Assembly: GCF_002197985.1 (NCBI RefSeq)
Contig: NZ_NBYK01000001.1
Location: 45,267 to 109,266, forward strand
Length of the DNA stretch: 64,000 nt
From: Halopseudomonas aestusnigri
Lineage (GTDB): Bacteria > Pseudomonadota > Gammaproteobacteria > Pseudomonadales > Pseudomonadaceae
Direction: 5' to 3'
Shown here: positions 39,624 through 51,795 of the stretch, in pieces
How positions within the stretch are numbered: position 1 is the first letter of the stretch
Layout of the letters: every line of letters starts with the position of its first letter
Notes under the pieces: generated by a model
Database searches by the model: none
Told to the model about the DNA's origin: nothing
Seen by the model: only the letters and a program-made list of their open reading frames with translations
Translations under genes and position numbers: made by a program

Positions 39624-41005
39624 CAGAGGTGCGTTTCTGCGTACTCGGCCAGTGCGGAGCGCGGTACGCCCTGCAGGTGGATGTGTACACCGTGGGGAAA
39701 GTCTTTGAAGCACTCGGTCAGATAAGTGAGGCCTGAGCTGGTGGCGTTGAGGTAAGGGGTATCGATCTGCGCCAGGTTGCCAAGGCAGATCACCTTTGAG
39801 CCGTTGCCGGCGCGGGTGATGATGGTCTTGATCTGGTGCGGGGTCAGGTTCTGGCTTTCGTCGATCAGGATGAAGCTTTGCTGGAAACTGCGGCCGCGGA
39901 TGTAGTTCAGGGATTTGAACTGCAGTGGCACGCGGTCGAGGATGTATTCCACGCTGCCGTGGGTGCTCTCGTCATCCATGTGCAGGGCTTCAAGGTTGTC
40001 GGTGATGGCGCCGAGCCAGGGTTCCATCTTCTCTTTTTCGGTGCCGGGCAGAAAACCGATATCTTCGTCCAGACCCTGGGTGCTGCGGGTGGCGATGATG
40101 CGGCGGTAGGTCTTGGTGACCATGGTCTGCTCGATGGCCGCGGCCAGCGCGAGAATGGTCTTGCCGGAGCCGGCGGCACCGGTCAGGTTGACCAGGTGGA
40201 TGTCCGGGTCCATCAGTGCATACATGGCCAGCGCCTGGAAGATATCCCGCGGGCGCAGCCCCCAGCATTCCTGATGCAGCATGGGTTCCTGGTGCAGGTC
40301 GCGGATGGTCAGATTGCTGCCGTCGATGCCCTTGACCCAGCCGATAAAGCCCTGATCGTCGATGATGAAGTCGTTGATGTGCAGCGCCGGCAGGTTGTCG
40401 GTCAGTTGAACCTGATGCACGGTCTGCCCGGTCAGCTGCCGGGTTTCAACCTTGGCCACCCGCTCCCAGAACGAGCCTTCGATTTCATGGTAACCGCGGG
40501 CCAGCAGGGCGATGTCATCGAGCAACTGGTCGGTGTGGTAGTCCTCCGCGTCAATGCCGCAGGCGCGTGCCTTCAGACGCATGTTGATGTCCTTCGACAC
40601 CAGCACGATGCGGTCATCGGGATGCTGACTTTGCAGCTGACAGAGCTGGTTGATGATCTTGTTGTCGTTAAGGTCGTTGGGCAGGCAGTGGGCGGGAATC
40701 GGGGCCTTGTCCATGAGGATGGCAAGGGTGCCGTTAGGGCCGAGCTTGCCACGCTCGATGGCGACGCCCTGTTCTACCTGATCGGGTGGTGCGTCTCCCA
40801 GGGTTTTGTCGATCAACCTGATGGCCTGGCGACAGTCTGCTGCGGTGCTGGATTTGCCGGATTTGAGTTTGTCGAGTTCTTCCAGAACGGTCATCGGGAT
40901 GATGACGTGGTGTTCTTCGAAGTTGAGCAGTGCGTTGGGATCGTGAATGAGTACGTTGGTATCAAGAACGTAGAAGGTGTGCTCGGTCGGTCCGCACGCT
41001 TCCAT
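39623..41005 (-). CDS. PhoH family protein with PIN domain (YlaK-like)
   Basis: A 460-residue fusion of an N-terminal PIN ribonuclease-like domain (residues about 8-140: YVLDTNVLIHDPNALLNFEE, VLEELDKLKSG, with acidic metal ligands) and a C-terminal PhoH ATPase/helicase domain (Walker A GAAGSGKTILALA, Walker B FILIDESQNLTPHQ, then NLAQIDTPYL). PIN-PhoH proteins are described as RNA helicase/RNases. The start at 41005 (MEACGPTEHTFYVLDTN) is chosen because the upstream extension has no homology. A plausible promoter lies 135 bases upstream. Confidence 0.9.
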   Translation of the reverse strand: MEACGPTEHTFYVLDTNVLIHDPNALLNFEEHHVIIPMTVLEELDKLKSGKSSTAADCRQAIRLIDKTLGDAPPDQVEQGVAIERGKLGPNGTLAILMDKAPIPAHCLPNDLNDNKIINQLCQLQSQHPDDRIVLVSKDINMRLKARACGIDAEDYHTDQLLDDIALLARGYHEIEGSFWERVAKVETRQLTGQTVHQVQLTDNLPALHINDFIIDDQGFIGWVKGIDGSNLTIRDLHQEPMLHQECWGLRPRDIFQALAMYALMDPDIHLVNLTGAAGSGKTILALAAAIEQTMVTKTYRRIIATRSTQGLDEDIGFLPGTEKEKMEPWLGAITDNLEALHMDDESTHGSVEYILDRVPLQFKSLNYIRGRSFQQSFILIDESQNLTPHQIKTIITRAGNGSKVICLGNLAQIDTPYLNATSSGLTYLTECFKDFPHGVHIHLQGVPRSALAEYAETHL

Positions 41006-41139
41006 ATGCTGTACCTCGCAGTGCCGGTGACGCGACTGTATCAGGCAGCATTGGCTGCGCCTGGCAGTCCACTGGGCCGGCTCGCACAGCACTCGGGTAT
41101 CAAGGGATTACCACGACGGCGTGGACCGGTTGATCGAGG

Positions 41140-41167
41140 TATAGCGTAAACAGAATGACCTTCACAA
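41140..41167 (-). promoter_or_regulatory. Candidate promoter of phoH-like gene
   Basis: On the minus strand TTGTGA (41167-41162) and CTATAC (41145-41140) are separated by 17 bases, a fair sigma-70 match. It would give a leader of about 130 bases. Confidence 0.4.
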
Positions 41168-41254
41168 GCGCGAATAACCGAAGCGTTAAAAAAAGTTTGA
41201 AACTGACCAAAGGGGCTGGGCAGGGGGCAAAAAGGCGGGATATAGTCATTGGCC

Positions 41255-41282
41255 CGGCCACTGAAAAGTGGCCGTTTTTTTT
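41255..41282 (+). terminator. Plus-strand intrinsic terminator without assigned gene
   Basis: CGGCCACT (41255-41262) pairs with AGTGGCCG (41267-41274), tetraloop GAAA, then eight T (41275-41282). This is a textbook terminator for the plus strand, yet both flanking genes run on the minus strand. The minus orientation lacks a U-tract. Confidence 0.75.
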
Positions 41283-41322
41283 GCCCGAATGGTCAGGTTT
41301 TATGGCTGCGGGTATTACGTAG

Positions 41323-41377
41323 GGACGCGACATGCCGCGTCCGCAAAGGGGGCACGCGGACACAGCATGCTGTGTCC
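41323..41377. repeat. Pair of REP-like palindromes after helicase gene
   Basis: GGACGCG (41323-41329) with CGCGTCC (41336-41342), and a perfect 20-base palindrome at 41358-41377 with arms GGACACAGCA. The outer ends GTAGGGAC and GTCCCTGC also face each other, giving a nested structure downstream of the minus-strand helicase gene, like paired REP units. Confidence 0.5.
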
Positions 41378-41388
41378 CTGCGGCTGGG

Positions 41389-42921
41389 TCAGTGGCGACC
41401 CTGTGGACGACCGCCACCGCGGCGGCTGTTGCTGCCAGCCGAGCGACGGCGGGCTGCCGCAGCGGCTTCAGCCTGTTCGGCTTCATTGGCGTCAGTAGCG
41501 GCTTTTTCTTCAGCACTCTGCTCGCGCTTGGGCACTGGCTTGAGCAGGTGCTCTTCCGGCGGCACACACTCCAGCTTGTTACCCAGCAGCTCTTCGATCG
41601 GCGGCACCTGGAAGGCGTCGTCTTCACCTGCCAGACTGATGGAAGTGCCCTTGGCGCCAGCGCGGCCGGTACGGCCGATGCGGTGGACGTAGTCTTCCGG
41701 GTCTTCCGGCAGGGTGTAGTTCACCACGTGGCTGATGCCATCGATGTGAATGCCGCGACCGGCGACATCGGTGGCGACCAGCACCCGCAACTTGCCGGTC
41801 TTGAAGTTCTCCAGGGTGCGCACTCGCTTTTGCTGCGGCACATCGCCGGACAGCTGGGCGGCGTTGATGCCGTCGCGCATCAGGCGCTCCTGCACCCGGC
41901 GCACCTCATCCTTGCGGTTGGCGAACACCATGACCCGGTCCAGTTCCAGCTGGGTGATCAGGTTGTAAAGCACCTTGTACTTGTCGCGACCGGCGACCGC
42001 GTAGACTTTCTGGGTCACGTTCTCGGAGGCGGGGCGTTCGGGCTCGATCTCGACGACCGCCGGTTCATGTGTCCACTGGCGGGCGAGGTTCATCACGTCG
42101 TCGCTGAAGGTGGCGGAGAACAGCAGGGTCTGGCGGTCGCCCTTGCGCGGGGTCTGGCGAATGATCTGGCGTACCTGCGGGATGAAGCCCATGTCGAGCA
42201 TCCGATCGGCTTCGTCGAGGATCAGCACTTCGATCAGATCAAGGTGCACCTCGCCGCGATTGCAGAAGTCGAGCAGCCGGCCTGGCGTGGCGACCAGGAT
42301 GTCGCAATAGCGCTGTTCCAGCTGCTTGAGCTGCTTGTCGAAGTCCATACCACCGACGAAGGTCATCACGTTCAGCGGGCAGTGCTTGGTCAGGCCCTCG
42401 GCGTCGCTGGCAATCTGCATGACCAGTTCGCGGGTCGGTGCGATGATCAGCGCCCGTGGCTCGCCCATAAAGCGCTCGTCCGGCGGCGGTGTTTCCAGTA
42501 ATTGGGTGATGGTGGAGACCAGGAAGGCAGCGGTTTTGCCGGTGCCGGTCTGGGCCCGGCCGATCGCGTCGTGGCCGCGCAGGGTGCTGCCCAGTACGGC
42601 GGCCTGAATCGGGGTGCAGTAGCTGAACCCTTGGTCCTGAATGGCGTGCATCAGGCTGTCAGGCAGCGGGAAGTCGTGGAAGCGGGTTTTACCTTCGGCC
42701 GGTGGAACCTGAAAGTCATTGATGCTCCAGGGCTTGACCGGGGCCGCAGGTGGTTTGGCCGGCCGCTTGCGATCACGGTTGCGCGGCTTGCGTTCGCGGT
42801 TTGCGGTATCGTTCTGCTGGGGCGCGGGAGTGGGCGCTGCTGCCTGACGGTGCGTGGTGTCGGCCGCTTTCGGCGCCGGCTCTTCTGGCTTGCTAATCAG
42901 CTTTTTCAGTGCTTTGAGCAA
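41389..42921 (-). CDS. rhlB: DEAD-box ATP-dependent RNA helicase RhlB-like
   Basis: A 510-residue DEAD-box helicase. Q motif [12 protein letters not shown]; motif I AQTGTGKT; motif [13 protein letters not shown]; motif [12 protein letters not shown]; motif [13 protein letters not shown] basic, Pro-rich N-terminal tail (residues 20-75) and an Arg/Gly-rich C-terminus ([20 protein letters not shown]) flank the core, as in RhlB of Pseudomonas, where it links to RNA decay. RhlE is the main alternative name. Confidence 0.88.
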   Translation of the reverse strand: MLKALKKLISKPEEPAPKAADTTHRQAAAPTPAPQQNDTANRERKPRNRDRKRPAKPPAAPVKPWSINDFQVPPAEGKTRFHDFPLPDSLMHAIQDQGFSYCTPIQAAVLGSTLRGHDAIGRAQTGTGKTAAFLVSTITQLLETPPPDERFMGEPRALIIAPTRELVMQIASDAEGLTKHCPLNVMTFVGGMDFDKQLKQLEQRYCDILVATPGRLLDFCNRGEVHLDLIEVLILDEADRMLDMGFIPQVRQIIRQTPRKGDRQTLLFSATFSDDVMNLARQWTHEPAVVEIEPERPASENVTQKVYAVAGRDKYKVLYNLITQLELDRVMVFANRKDEVRRVQERLMRDGINAAQLSGDVPQQKRVRTLENFKTGKLRVLVATDVAGRGIHIDGISHVVNYTLPEDPEDYVHRIGRTGRAGAKGTSISLAGEDDAFQVPPIEELLGNKLECVPPEEHLLKPVPKREQSAEEKAATDANEAEQAEAAAAARRRSAGSNSRRGGGRPQGRH

Positions 42922-43040
42922 AGGTTTTCTCGACTGCGTGGAAATTGAACGTCAGGCAGTGTAAAGCAAGGCCGCGCGTTCGCGAAGCCTTGCGGTTGTT
43001 TTTTGAACAGGTGCGGAGGCTTGGATGATCCCTAAGCGGC

Positions 43041-43697
43041 TCAAAGTCCGAGGCGTTCGACCAACCAGCGACGGATGTCGGCGATTTCGTCCATGCAGAC
43101 CTCGTGCGCCATCGGGTATTCGTACCAGCGGGTCTGGTGGCCGGCGGCCTGCATCAGGTCATGGGCTTCGCGGCCCATCGCCAATGGCAGCACGTCATCA
43201 AAACGGCCGTGTGCGCAGAACAGCTCCAGCGGTTGGCGGGCCGGGTGTTGCTCGAGCAGCAGGTCCAGTCCCGGCCCGTAGGTGGATAGCGCCATCACAC
43301 CGCCAAGCGGCAGCTCGCTGCTGACAGCGGTGCAGAGCACAACCGCGCCGCCCTGGGAGAACCCGGCGAGAATGATGTTTTCCAGCGCAATGCCCTGGGC
43401 GCATTGTTCGTCGATCAGCTGACGTACCAGGGCAACGGCCTCATCCAGATGACTCTGGTTGATTGCCCGGGCTGGCGACATGCCGAGGATGTCGTACCAG
43501 CAGGGCATCGGGAACCCGCCGTTGATGGTGACCGGCCGGGTCGGTGCCTGTGGAAAAATGAAGCGGATGGCATGATCGGCGGGCAGTTGCAGGGCCTCGA
43601 CTACCGGCACGAAATCGTAGCAGTCGGCGCCCAGACCGTGCAGCCAGATGACGCTGCGGGTGGCGGGCGTGGCGGGTTCGATGATGTGCGGTGACAT
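43041..43697 (-). CDS. Carboxylesterase/phospholipase family hydrolase
   Basis: A 218-residue alpha/beta hydrolase of the acyl-protein-thioesterase/carboxylesterase group. Ser114 in ILAGFSQGGAVVL, Asp168 in HGRFDDVLP and His198 in YPMAHEVC form the triad; oxyanion loop IWLHGLGADCYDF. It resembles EstB-type esterases of Pseudomonas active on short acyl esters; the physiological substrate is unknown. Confidence 0.88.
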   Translation of the reverse strand: MSPHIIEPATPATRSVIWLHGLGADCYDFVPVVEALQLPADHAIRFIFPQAPTRPVTINGGFPMPCWYDILGMSPARAINQSHLDEAVALVRQLIDEQCAQGIALENIILAGFSQGGAVVLCTAVSSELPLGGVMALSTYGPGLDLLLEQHPARQPLELFCAHGRFDDVLPLAMGREAHDLMQAAGHQTRWYEYPMAHEVCMDEIADIRRWLVERLGL

Positions 43698-43808
43698 GCG
43701 GGCTCCTTGCGATAAAGGGAATTCGGACGCCCTTTATACTGCTGTGCGAAGCCAATACCAAGTGTGAGTGCAGCCCACCGGCTGGCAGACTGCAGGCTGG
43801 CAGGCTGC

Positions 43809-44375
43809 TCAGGCGCGGGACATGAACTTGCCGGATTCGGTGTTGATACGCAGCACCTCGCCGGTTTCCAGATACTCGGGGATCTGGATTTCCAGGCCGG
43901 TGGCAAAGCGCGCAGTCTTGGTGCGTGCGCTGGCGGACGAGCCCTTGATGGCCGGCGGCGTTTCCTCGATGGCCATCTCCACTACCGCGGGTAGTTCGAT
44001 ACCCACCAGGTTGCCCTCAACCAGCAGGCCATACAGGCCTTCGATGCCGTCATGCAGGTAAGGCAGCTGATCTTCCAACTGGTCGGCGGTCAGGGTGAAC
44101 TGGGCGAAGTCTTCGTTATCCATGAAGGTGTAGCCGTCCGCGTCCAGGTAGAGGAACTGAACCGGGCGCTTCTGGAAGTCGATAAAGGTCAGGACGTCGT
44201 CGCCGGTAAAACTCTGATCGAGCTTCTGCTTGGTCTGGACGTGGTTGAAGCGCACCTTGTAGAGCGTCGTGCCGCTGCGCGAGGAGGGGCTTTTCACCTC
44301 GATCTGGCTGACGATGTACGGCTGGTTGTTGATCTGGACGATATGGCCTTTTTTCAGTTCGGCAGCTTTGGGCAT
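43809..44375 (-). CDS. efpL: Elongation factor P-like protein EfpL (YeiP)
   Basis: A 188-residue EF-P paralogue with KOW-like N-terminal, OB and C-terminal domains. The loop that reaches the peptidyl-transferase centre reads KSPSSRSGTTLYK, with Arg33 in place of the modifiable Lys of EF-P; this Arg is characteristic of EfpL/YeiP, which helps ribosomes past difficult motifs without modification. Start MPKAAELKKGHIVQINNQ at 44375; the upstream open frame is not part of the family. Confidence 0.9.
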   Translation of the reverse strand: MPKAAELKKGHIVQINNQPYIVSQIEVKSPSSRSGTTLYKVRFNHVQTKQKLDQSFTGDDVLTFIDFQKRPVQFLYLDADGYTFMDNEDFAQFTLTADQLEDQLPYLHDGIEGLYGLLVEGNLVGIELPAVVEMAIEETPPAIKGSSASARTKTARFATGLEIQIPEYLETGEVLRINTESGKFMSRA

Positions 44376-44414
44376 GGCGGCGCACTCAGGGGATGAAAAC
44401 GAGGCGCTATTCTG

Positions 44415-44449
44415 CCCGCAGCCGCTGCACCTCGGCAAGCGGCTGCGGG
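44415..44449 (-). terminator. Long hairpin after mscK
   Basis: A perfect 12-bp stem, CCCGCAGCCGCT (44415-44426) with AGCGGCTGCGGG (44438-44449), loop of 11, nine bases past the mscK stop on the minus strand. No U-tract. Confidence 0.5.
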
Positions 44450-44457
44450 GGCCGTGA

Positions 44458-47871
<3,414 letters not shown>

Positions 47872-47974
47872 GGTGGTGTTCCTGAATGAGTCTGTGCGCA
47901 AGGTTAGCCCTCCTGCTGCCGATTGGGAAGCTGACCACCTGGGTAGTTGCGTGTTCCCCAAAGGGTTAAAACGC

Positions 47975-48000
47975 AGCAGGCCACCCGAAGGTGGCCTGCT
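47975..48000 (-). terminator. Terminator after acyl-CoA dehydrogenase gene
   Basis: A perfect 11-bp stem, AGCAGGCCACC (47975-47985) with GGTGGCCTGCT (47990-48000), loop CGAA. On the minus strand GCGTTTTAACC follows, a short U-rich tail, which supports termination of the dehydrogenase transcript. Confidence 0.7.
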
Positions 48001-48027
48001 GGGATGCCGCAAGCGGCAGGGAGGTCA

Positions 48028-48045
48028 CTGGTCGATCAGAACCAG
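48028..48045 (-). other. Weak hairpin with dehydrogenase stop codon in its loop
   Basis: CTGGT (48028-48032) pairs with ACCAG (48041-48045); the 8-base loop contains the stop complement TCA (48036-48038). It is the weakest of the stop-in-loop group. Confidence 0.3.
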
Positions 48046-49838
48046 GCGTCCTGCATGTCATAGCAGGTCAGATCGCGGTTTTCCAGCACGTTCAGGTCGT
48101 GGTGGCAGGACGGCACTTCCCAGCGCAGGAAGTAGCGGGCGGCCTGCAGCTTGCCCTGATAGAACGCGGTGTCGGCCGCGTTACCGGTGGCCAGTCCCTG
48201 TTGAGCCTTGACTGCCTGTTCCAGCCAGCGCCAGCCGATCACCATGTGACCGAACGCCTTGAGGTACAGTGCCGAGTTGGCCAGCGCCTCGTTGACCTTG
48301 CCCTGACCCATGTCACCGAGCAGTGCCATGGTGACGCTGCCGATGTGGGCGTGCAGTTTTTCCAGCGGCTCGCGCAGATCGTTCAGTTCGCTGTATTCGG
48401 CAGCGCGCTTGCAGCAGCTCTGAATCAGACCGGACAGCTGCTTGAGCGCGGCGCCCCCGTTCATGGTCACCTTGCGGGCCAGCAGGTCGAGCGACTGGAT
48501 ACCGTTGGTGCCCTCGTGGATCGGGTTCAGGCGATTGTCGCGATAGTACTGCTCGACCGGGTACTCACGGGTATAGCCGTGACCACCAAGAATCTGGATC
48601 GCCAGTTCGTTGGCCTTGAGGCAGTAGTCGGAGGGCCAGGCCTTGACGATCGGCGTCAGCAGGTCCAGCAGTTCCAGCGCGTTCTTGCGCTGTTCCTCGG
48701 TTTCCAGGGTTTCGGTATCGTCGAATACGCGGGCAGCGTACAGACCCAGGTCAAAGGCGCCTTCAACATAGGCTTTCTGGGCCAGCAGCATGCGCTTGAC
48801 GTCGGCGTGTTCGATGATCGAGACCTGCGGTGCATTCGGGTTCTTGCCGTCGGGCAGGCGGCCTTGCGGGCGTTCGCGAGCGTAGTTAAGCGAGTACAGG
48901 TAGCCAGCGTAGCCGAGCATCACCGCGCCCATGCCAACGCCGATGCGCGCCTCGTTCATCATCTGGAACATGTAGGACAGGCCGTGATGTGGCTTGCCGA
49001 CCAGATAGCCGACGCAATTATCCTTGTCGCCGAAGTTCAGTGCGGTTGAGGTCGTGCCGCGCCAGCCCATCTTGTGGAACAGGCCAGCTAGGGTCACGTC
49101 GTTGCGCTCGCCGAGGGTACCGTCTTCGTTGACCAGGAACTTGGGTACGATGAACAGCGAGATGCCTTTGACGCCGGGCGGCGCGTCGGGCAGCTTGGCC
49201 AGCACCATGTGGACGATGTTCTCGGACAGCGGGTGATCGCCACCGGAGATAAAGATCTTGTTGCCCTTGAGTCGATAGCTGCCGTCAGCGGCAGGCTCGG
49301 CCTTGGTGCGGATGTCGGACAGCGAGGAGCCGGCGTGTGGCTCGGTCAGCGCCATGGTGCCGAAGAAACGACCTTCGATCATCGGCTGCAGGTAGCGCTG
49401 TTTCTGCTCCTCGGTGCCGAAACTCTCGATCAGGTTGGCGGCGCCCATGGTCAGCATGGCGTAGGACGAGGTTCCTGCGTTGGCCGACTGGAAATGGGCA
49501 AAGCAGGCCTGCGACAGCAGGTTCGGCATCTGCATGCCGCCCTGTTCAAAGGTGCGGGTCGCGTTCAGAAAGCCCGCTTCGAGGAAGGCGTCGACCGCCG
49601 GTTTGACTTCCGGGATCAGCTCTGCGGCGCCGTTGACGTATTTGGGCTCGTTCTCGTCGCTCTTGCGGTTGTGTGGTGCGAACAGCTTTTCCGCGATGGT
49701 GCGGGCAGTACCGATGGCCGCGTCGAAGGTCTCGCGGTTGTGATCGGCAAAGCGCGGGCGCTTGGTCAGCGCTTCGGCGTCCAGCACTTCATAGAGTTCA
49801 AACGCCAGGTTGCGTTGGTCAATCAGCAGTTCGGACAT
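48036..49838 (-). CDS. Acyl-CoA dehydrogenase, FadE type (first copy)
   Basis: A 600-residue FAD-dependent acyl-CoA dehydrogenase for the first step of beta-oxidation. Flavin-binding blocks GTMALTEPHAGSSLSDIRTK and FISGGDHPLSENI; the catalytic Glu lies in LNPIHEGTNGIQSLDLLARK. A C-terminal extension of about 170 residues is typical of this 600-residue class, related to PA0506/PA0508 of P. aeruginosa. It is about 8 kb from a second copy at 57.6 kb. The stop codon lies in the loop of a 5-bp hairpin (48028-48045). Confidence 0.92.
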   Translation of the reverse strand: MSELLIDQRNLAFELYEVLDAEALTKRPRFADHNRETFDAAIGTARTIAEKLFAPHNRKSDENEPKYVNGAAELIPEVKPAVDAFLEAGFLNATRTFEQGGMQMPNLLSQACFAHFQSANAGTSSYAMLTMGAANLIESFGTEEQKQRYLQPMIEGRFFGTMALTEPHAGSSLSDIRTKAEPAADGSYRLKGNKIFISGGDHPLSENIVHMVLAKLPDAPPGVKGISLFIVPKFLVNEDGTLGERNDVTLAGLFHKMGWRGTTSTALNFGDKDNCVGYLVGKPHHGLSYMFQMMNEARIGVGMGAVMLGYAGYLYSLNYARERPQGRLPDGKNPNAPQVSIIEHADVKRMLLAQKAYVEGAFDLGLYAARVFDDTETLETEEQRKNALELLDLLTPIVKAWPSDYCLKANELAIQILGGHGYTREYPVEQYYRDNRLNPIHEGTNGIQSLDLLARKVTMNGGAALKQLSGLIQSCCKRAAEYSELNDLREPLEKLHAHIGSVTMALLGDMGQGKVNEALANSALYLKAFGHMVIGWRWLEQAVKAQQGLATGNAADTAFYQGKLQAARYFLRWEVPSCHHDLNVLENRDLTCYDMQDAWF

Positions 49839-49925
49839 GGTTCTCACCTCTATAGGAATCGCGGGGCAGTGTATTGAGTCACTTCCGGCCAGGGAATGGC
49901 CATTGATGGCTTTTATATCCGCAAA

Positions 49926-50903
49926 TCAGAACAGACGAAGCGCAGGCTCGTCCAACGCGGCGCGCTGCTCGCGCAGGGTCAGGATCTGGTCGGCCCAGTA
50001 ACGTTCCTGGGCGAACCAGGGGAAGTGCATGGGAAAGGCCGGGTCCTCCCAGCGGCGTGCCAGCCAGGCACTGTAGTGCACCAGCCGCAGGCTGCGCAGT
50101 GGCTCAATCAGGGCCAGTTCGGACGGATTGAAATCGTGGAATTCGTTGTAGCCGTCAATCAGCTCGGATAGTTGCGCCTGACGCTGATCGCGCTCACCCG
50201 ATAGCACCATCCACAGATCCTGCATCGCCGGACCCATGCGGCAGTCATCCAGATCGACCATATACAGGCTGTCGTCGCGCCACAGCAGGTTGCCGACGTG
50301 CAGATCGCCATGCAGGCGAATCTGCTTGGCCGGATGCGCCTGGAGTTGCTGTTTTACCACCTGCAGCAGATCTTCGGCGACCGAGAAGTAGGCGGGTTGC
50401 AGGCTGGCAGGCACCACATTGGCGCTGCGCAGGTAATCCAGACTGTCCCCGCCGAAGCTTTGCCAGTCGAGGGTCGGCCGGTGCTCGAAGGGGCGCATCG
50501 AACCGACCGCATGCAGGCGGCCGATCAGGCGACCGAGCATCAGCAGATGGTCGGGATCGTCGAACTCGGGGGCGTGGCCACCAAACCGGCGGAACAGGCT
50601 GAAGCGAAACCCGGCATGCTCGAACAGCGTGCGGCCGTCGATCTGCTCTGGGGCAATCACCGGGATCTCGCGTTCAGCCAGTTCAAGACTGAAGGTATGC
50701 TCCTCGAGAATCGCCTCATCGCTCCAGCGGTCCGGTCGATAGAACTTGGCGATCAGCGGTGCGGCGCCTTCTATGCCGACCTGAAATACCCTGTTTTCGT
50801 AACTGTTCAGGGTCAGGATGCGCGCATCAGAGAGATAGCCAAGCGATTCGACCGCGTCCAGCACGGTGTCAGGGGTGAGGGTAGAAAAGGGATGGCTGGA
50901 CAT
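49926..50903 (-). CDS. srkA: Stress response kinase SrkA (YihE)
   Basis: A 325-residue serine/threonine kinase of the choline-kinase-like fold that protects against stress-induced death in E. coli. Catalytic loop RLHGDLHVGNLLWRDD and metal site MVDLDDCRMGPAMQDLW; nucleotide-binding region YENRVFQVGIEGAAPLIAKF with the Lys. Start MSSHPFSTLTPDTVLDAV at 50903. Monocistronic, between fadE-type and comF genes. Confidence 0.92.
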   Translation of the reverse strand: MSSHPFSTLTPDTVLDAVESLGYLSDARILTLNSYENRVFQVGIEGAAPLIAKFYRPDRWSDEAILEEHTFSLELAEREIPVIAPEQIDGRTLFEHAGFRFSLFRRFGGHAPEFDDPDHLLMLGRLIGRLHAVGSMRPFEHRPTLDWQSFGGDSLDYLRSANVVPASLQPAYFSVAEDLLQVVKQQLQAHPAKQIRLHGDLHVGNLLWRDDSLYMVDLDDCRMGPAMQDLWMVLSGERDQRQAQLSELIDGYNEFHDFNPSELALIEPLRSLRLVHYSAWLARRWEDPAFPMHFPWFAQERYWADQILTLREQRAALDEPALRLF

Positions 50904-50987
50904 GGTGGTCGACTCGGAGCAAGCACGTGATTGTGACCGCACAGGGTAACAGGTGTTGACCGTGGAATCGCTCGTTACAGACGGGTT

Positions 50988-51590
50988 TCAGGGCGTGCGG
51001 GCGACGCACCAGACCTGAACCGATGCGGCGCCGGCCTTGAGCAGTGTTTGGCTGGCCTCACTCAGCGTCACGCCGGTGGTCATGACGTCGTCGATCAGTG
51101 CCAGGTGCTTGCCTTGCAGGTGCTCAGGCCTTGGGCAGCTGAACGCACCGCGCAGATTCTGGCGCCGTGCTTTGGCGTCCAGGCCCTGCTGCGGCAGGGT
51201 TGACCGGGTGCGTTCCAGCAGCTCGGGTCGACAACGGAGTTGGGTGCGTCTGGCAATATCGCGCGCCAGCTCGCAGGCCTGATTGTAGCCACGCTGAGCC
51301 TGCCGCTTGCGGTGCATGGGCACTGGCAGCAGCAGGTCGGGGCAGGGGGCAATGTCTTGCTGCAGCCAATCCGCCGCCGCTTCGGCAAGTAGCTGCCCGA
51401 GCAGGCGGCCAATGCTGGTCTGGCCATGGTACTTGAACGCGGGAATCAGGCTGTCAACCGGGAAGCGGTAGATCAGTGGTGCCAGCGCGTGACTGAATGG
51501 CGGGGGGGCATTCAGGCAGCGCCCGCATTGCTGCGCCGGGTGCGGCAAGGGCAGGGCACAGCGTTGGCAGCAGGCCTGTTGCCAGGGCAA
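50988..51590 (-). CDS. ComF family amidophosphoribosyltransferase-like protein
   Basis: At least 200 residues of a ComF/GntX protein, linked to DNA uptake and use. Phosphoribosyl-binding signature ALIDDVMTTGVTLSEASQTL and PVPMHRKRQAQRGYNQACEL are clear. The only canonical in-frame start is TTG at 51590, but the same frame stays open upstream to 51734 and encodes two further CxxC pairs (codons 51645-51656 and 51600-51611) of the usual N-terminal zinc ribbon. The real protein is therefore probably about 30 residues longer, starting from a non-standard codon such as ATC 51686 or ATA 51680. That region overlaps the BirA box of divergent bioB. Confidence 0.8.
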   Translation of the reverse strand: MPWQQACCQRCALPLPHPAQQCGRCLNAPPPFSHALAPLIYRFPVDSLIPAFKYHGQTSIGRLLGQLLAEAAADWLQQDIAPCPDLLLPVPMHRKRQAQRGYNQACELARDIARRTQLRCRPELLERTRSTLPQQGLDAKARRQNLRGAFSCPRPEHLQGKHLALIDDVMTTGVTLSEASQTLLKAGAASVQVWCVARTP

Positions 51591-51685
51591 GTCAGCCTCG
51601 CAGCCACCGCACAGTTGCGTGTCCGGATGCGGGTTGCTGCCAAGGCAGAGTATGCATTGCGTAGATAGATTGTTTTTTATCCAGA

Positions 51686-51716
51686 TGTAAACCTGTTTCT
51701 TTTTAAAAGGTTGACA
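51686..51716. promoter_or_regulatory. BirA operator upstream of bioB
   Basis: TGTAAACC (51686-51693), 15 bases, then GGTTGACA (51709-51716): inverted half-sites matching the known BirA box in sequence and spacing. The right half contains the -35 hexamer of the bioB promoter, so biotin-charged BirA would block transcription directly. Confidence 0.85.
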
Positions 51717-51738
51717 GTCTCCGTGCCGTCGTTATGAT
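51711..51738 (+). promoter_or_regulatory. bioB promoter
   Basis: TTGACA (51711-51716), a 16-base spacer and TATGAT (51733-51738), a near-consensus sigma-70 promoter. Transcription would start about 50 bases before the bioB ATG; the -35 is inside the BirA box. Confidence 0.8.
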
Positions 51739-51795
51739 GCTCGGCAGACTAGGAACCCGCCCGGTTCCCTTGCCAATTCGAAGGGACAAGACCCC

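Larger units (their letters stand above)
41006..41388. other. Long intergenic region upstream of phoH-like gene
   Basis: A 383-base gap. From left to right it holds the phoH leader (about 41006-41130), a candidate promoter on the minus strand (41140-41167), an unassigned plus-strand terminator (41255-41282) and two adjacent palindromes (41323-41377) next to the helicase stop. I see no protein-coding frame with codon use like the neighbours. A small plus-strand RNA ending at the terminator is possible. Confidence 0.5.

Noticed and set aside
41287..41498. Small plus-strand open frame over the palindromes
   Set aside because: Overlaps the helicase 3' end, has no ribosome-binding site and its composition follows the palindromes.
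51655..51657. ATG near 51657 as the comF start
   Set aside because: It is out of frame with the ComF coding sequence and reaches a stop after about 20 codons.
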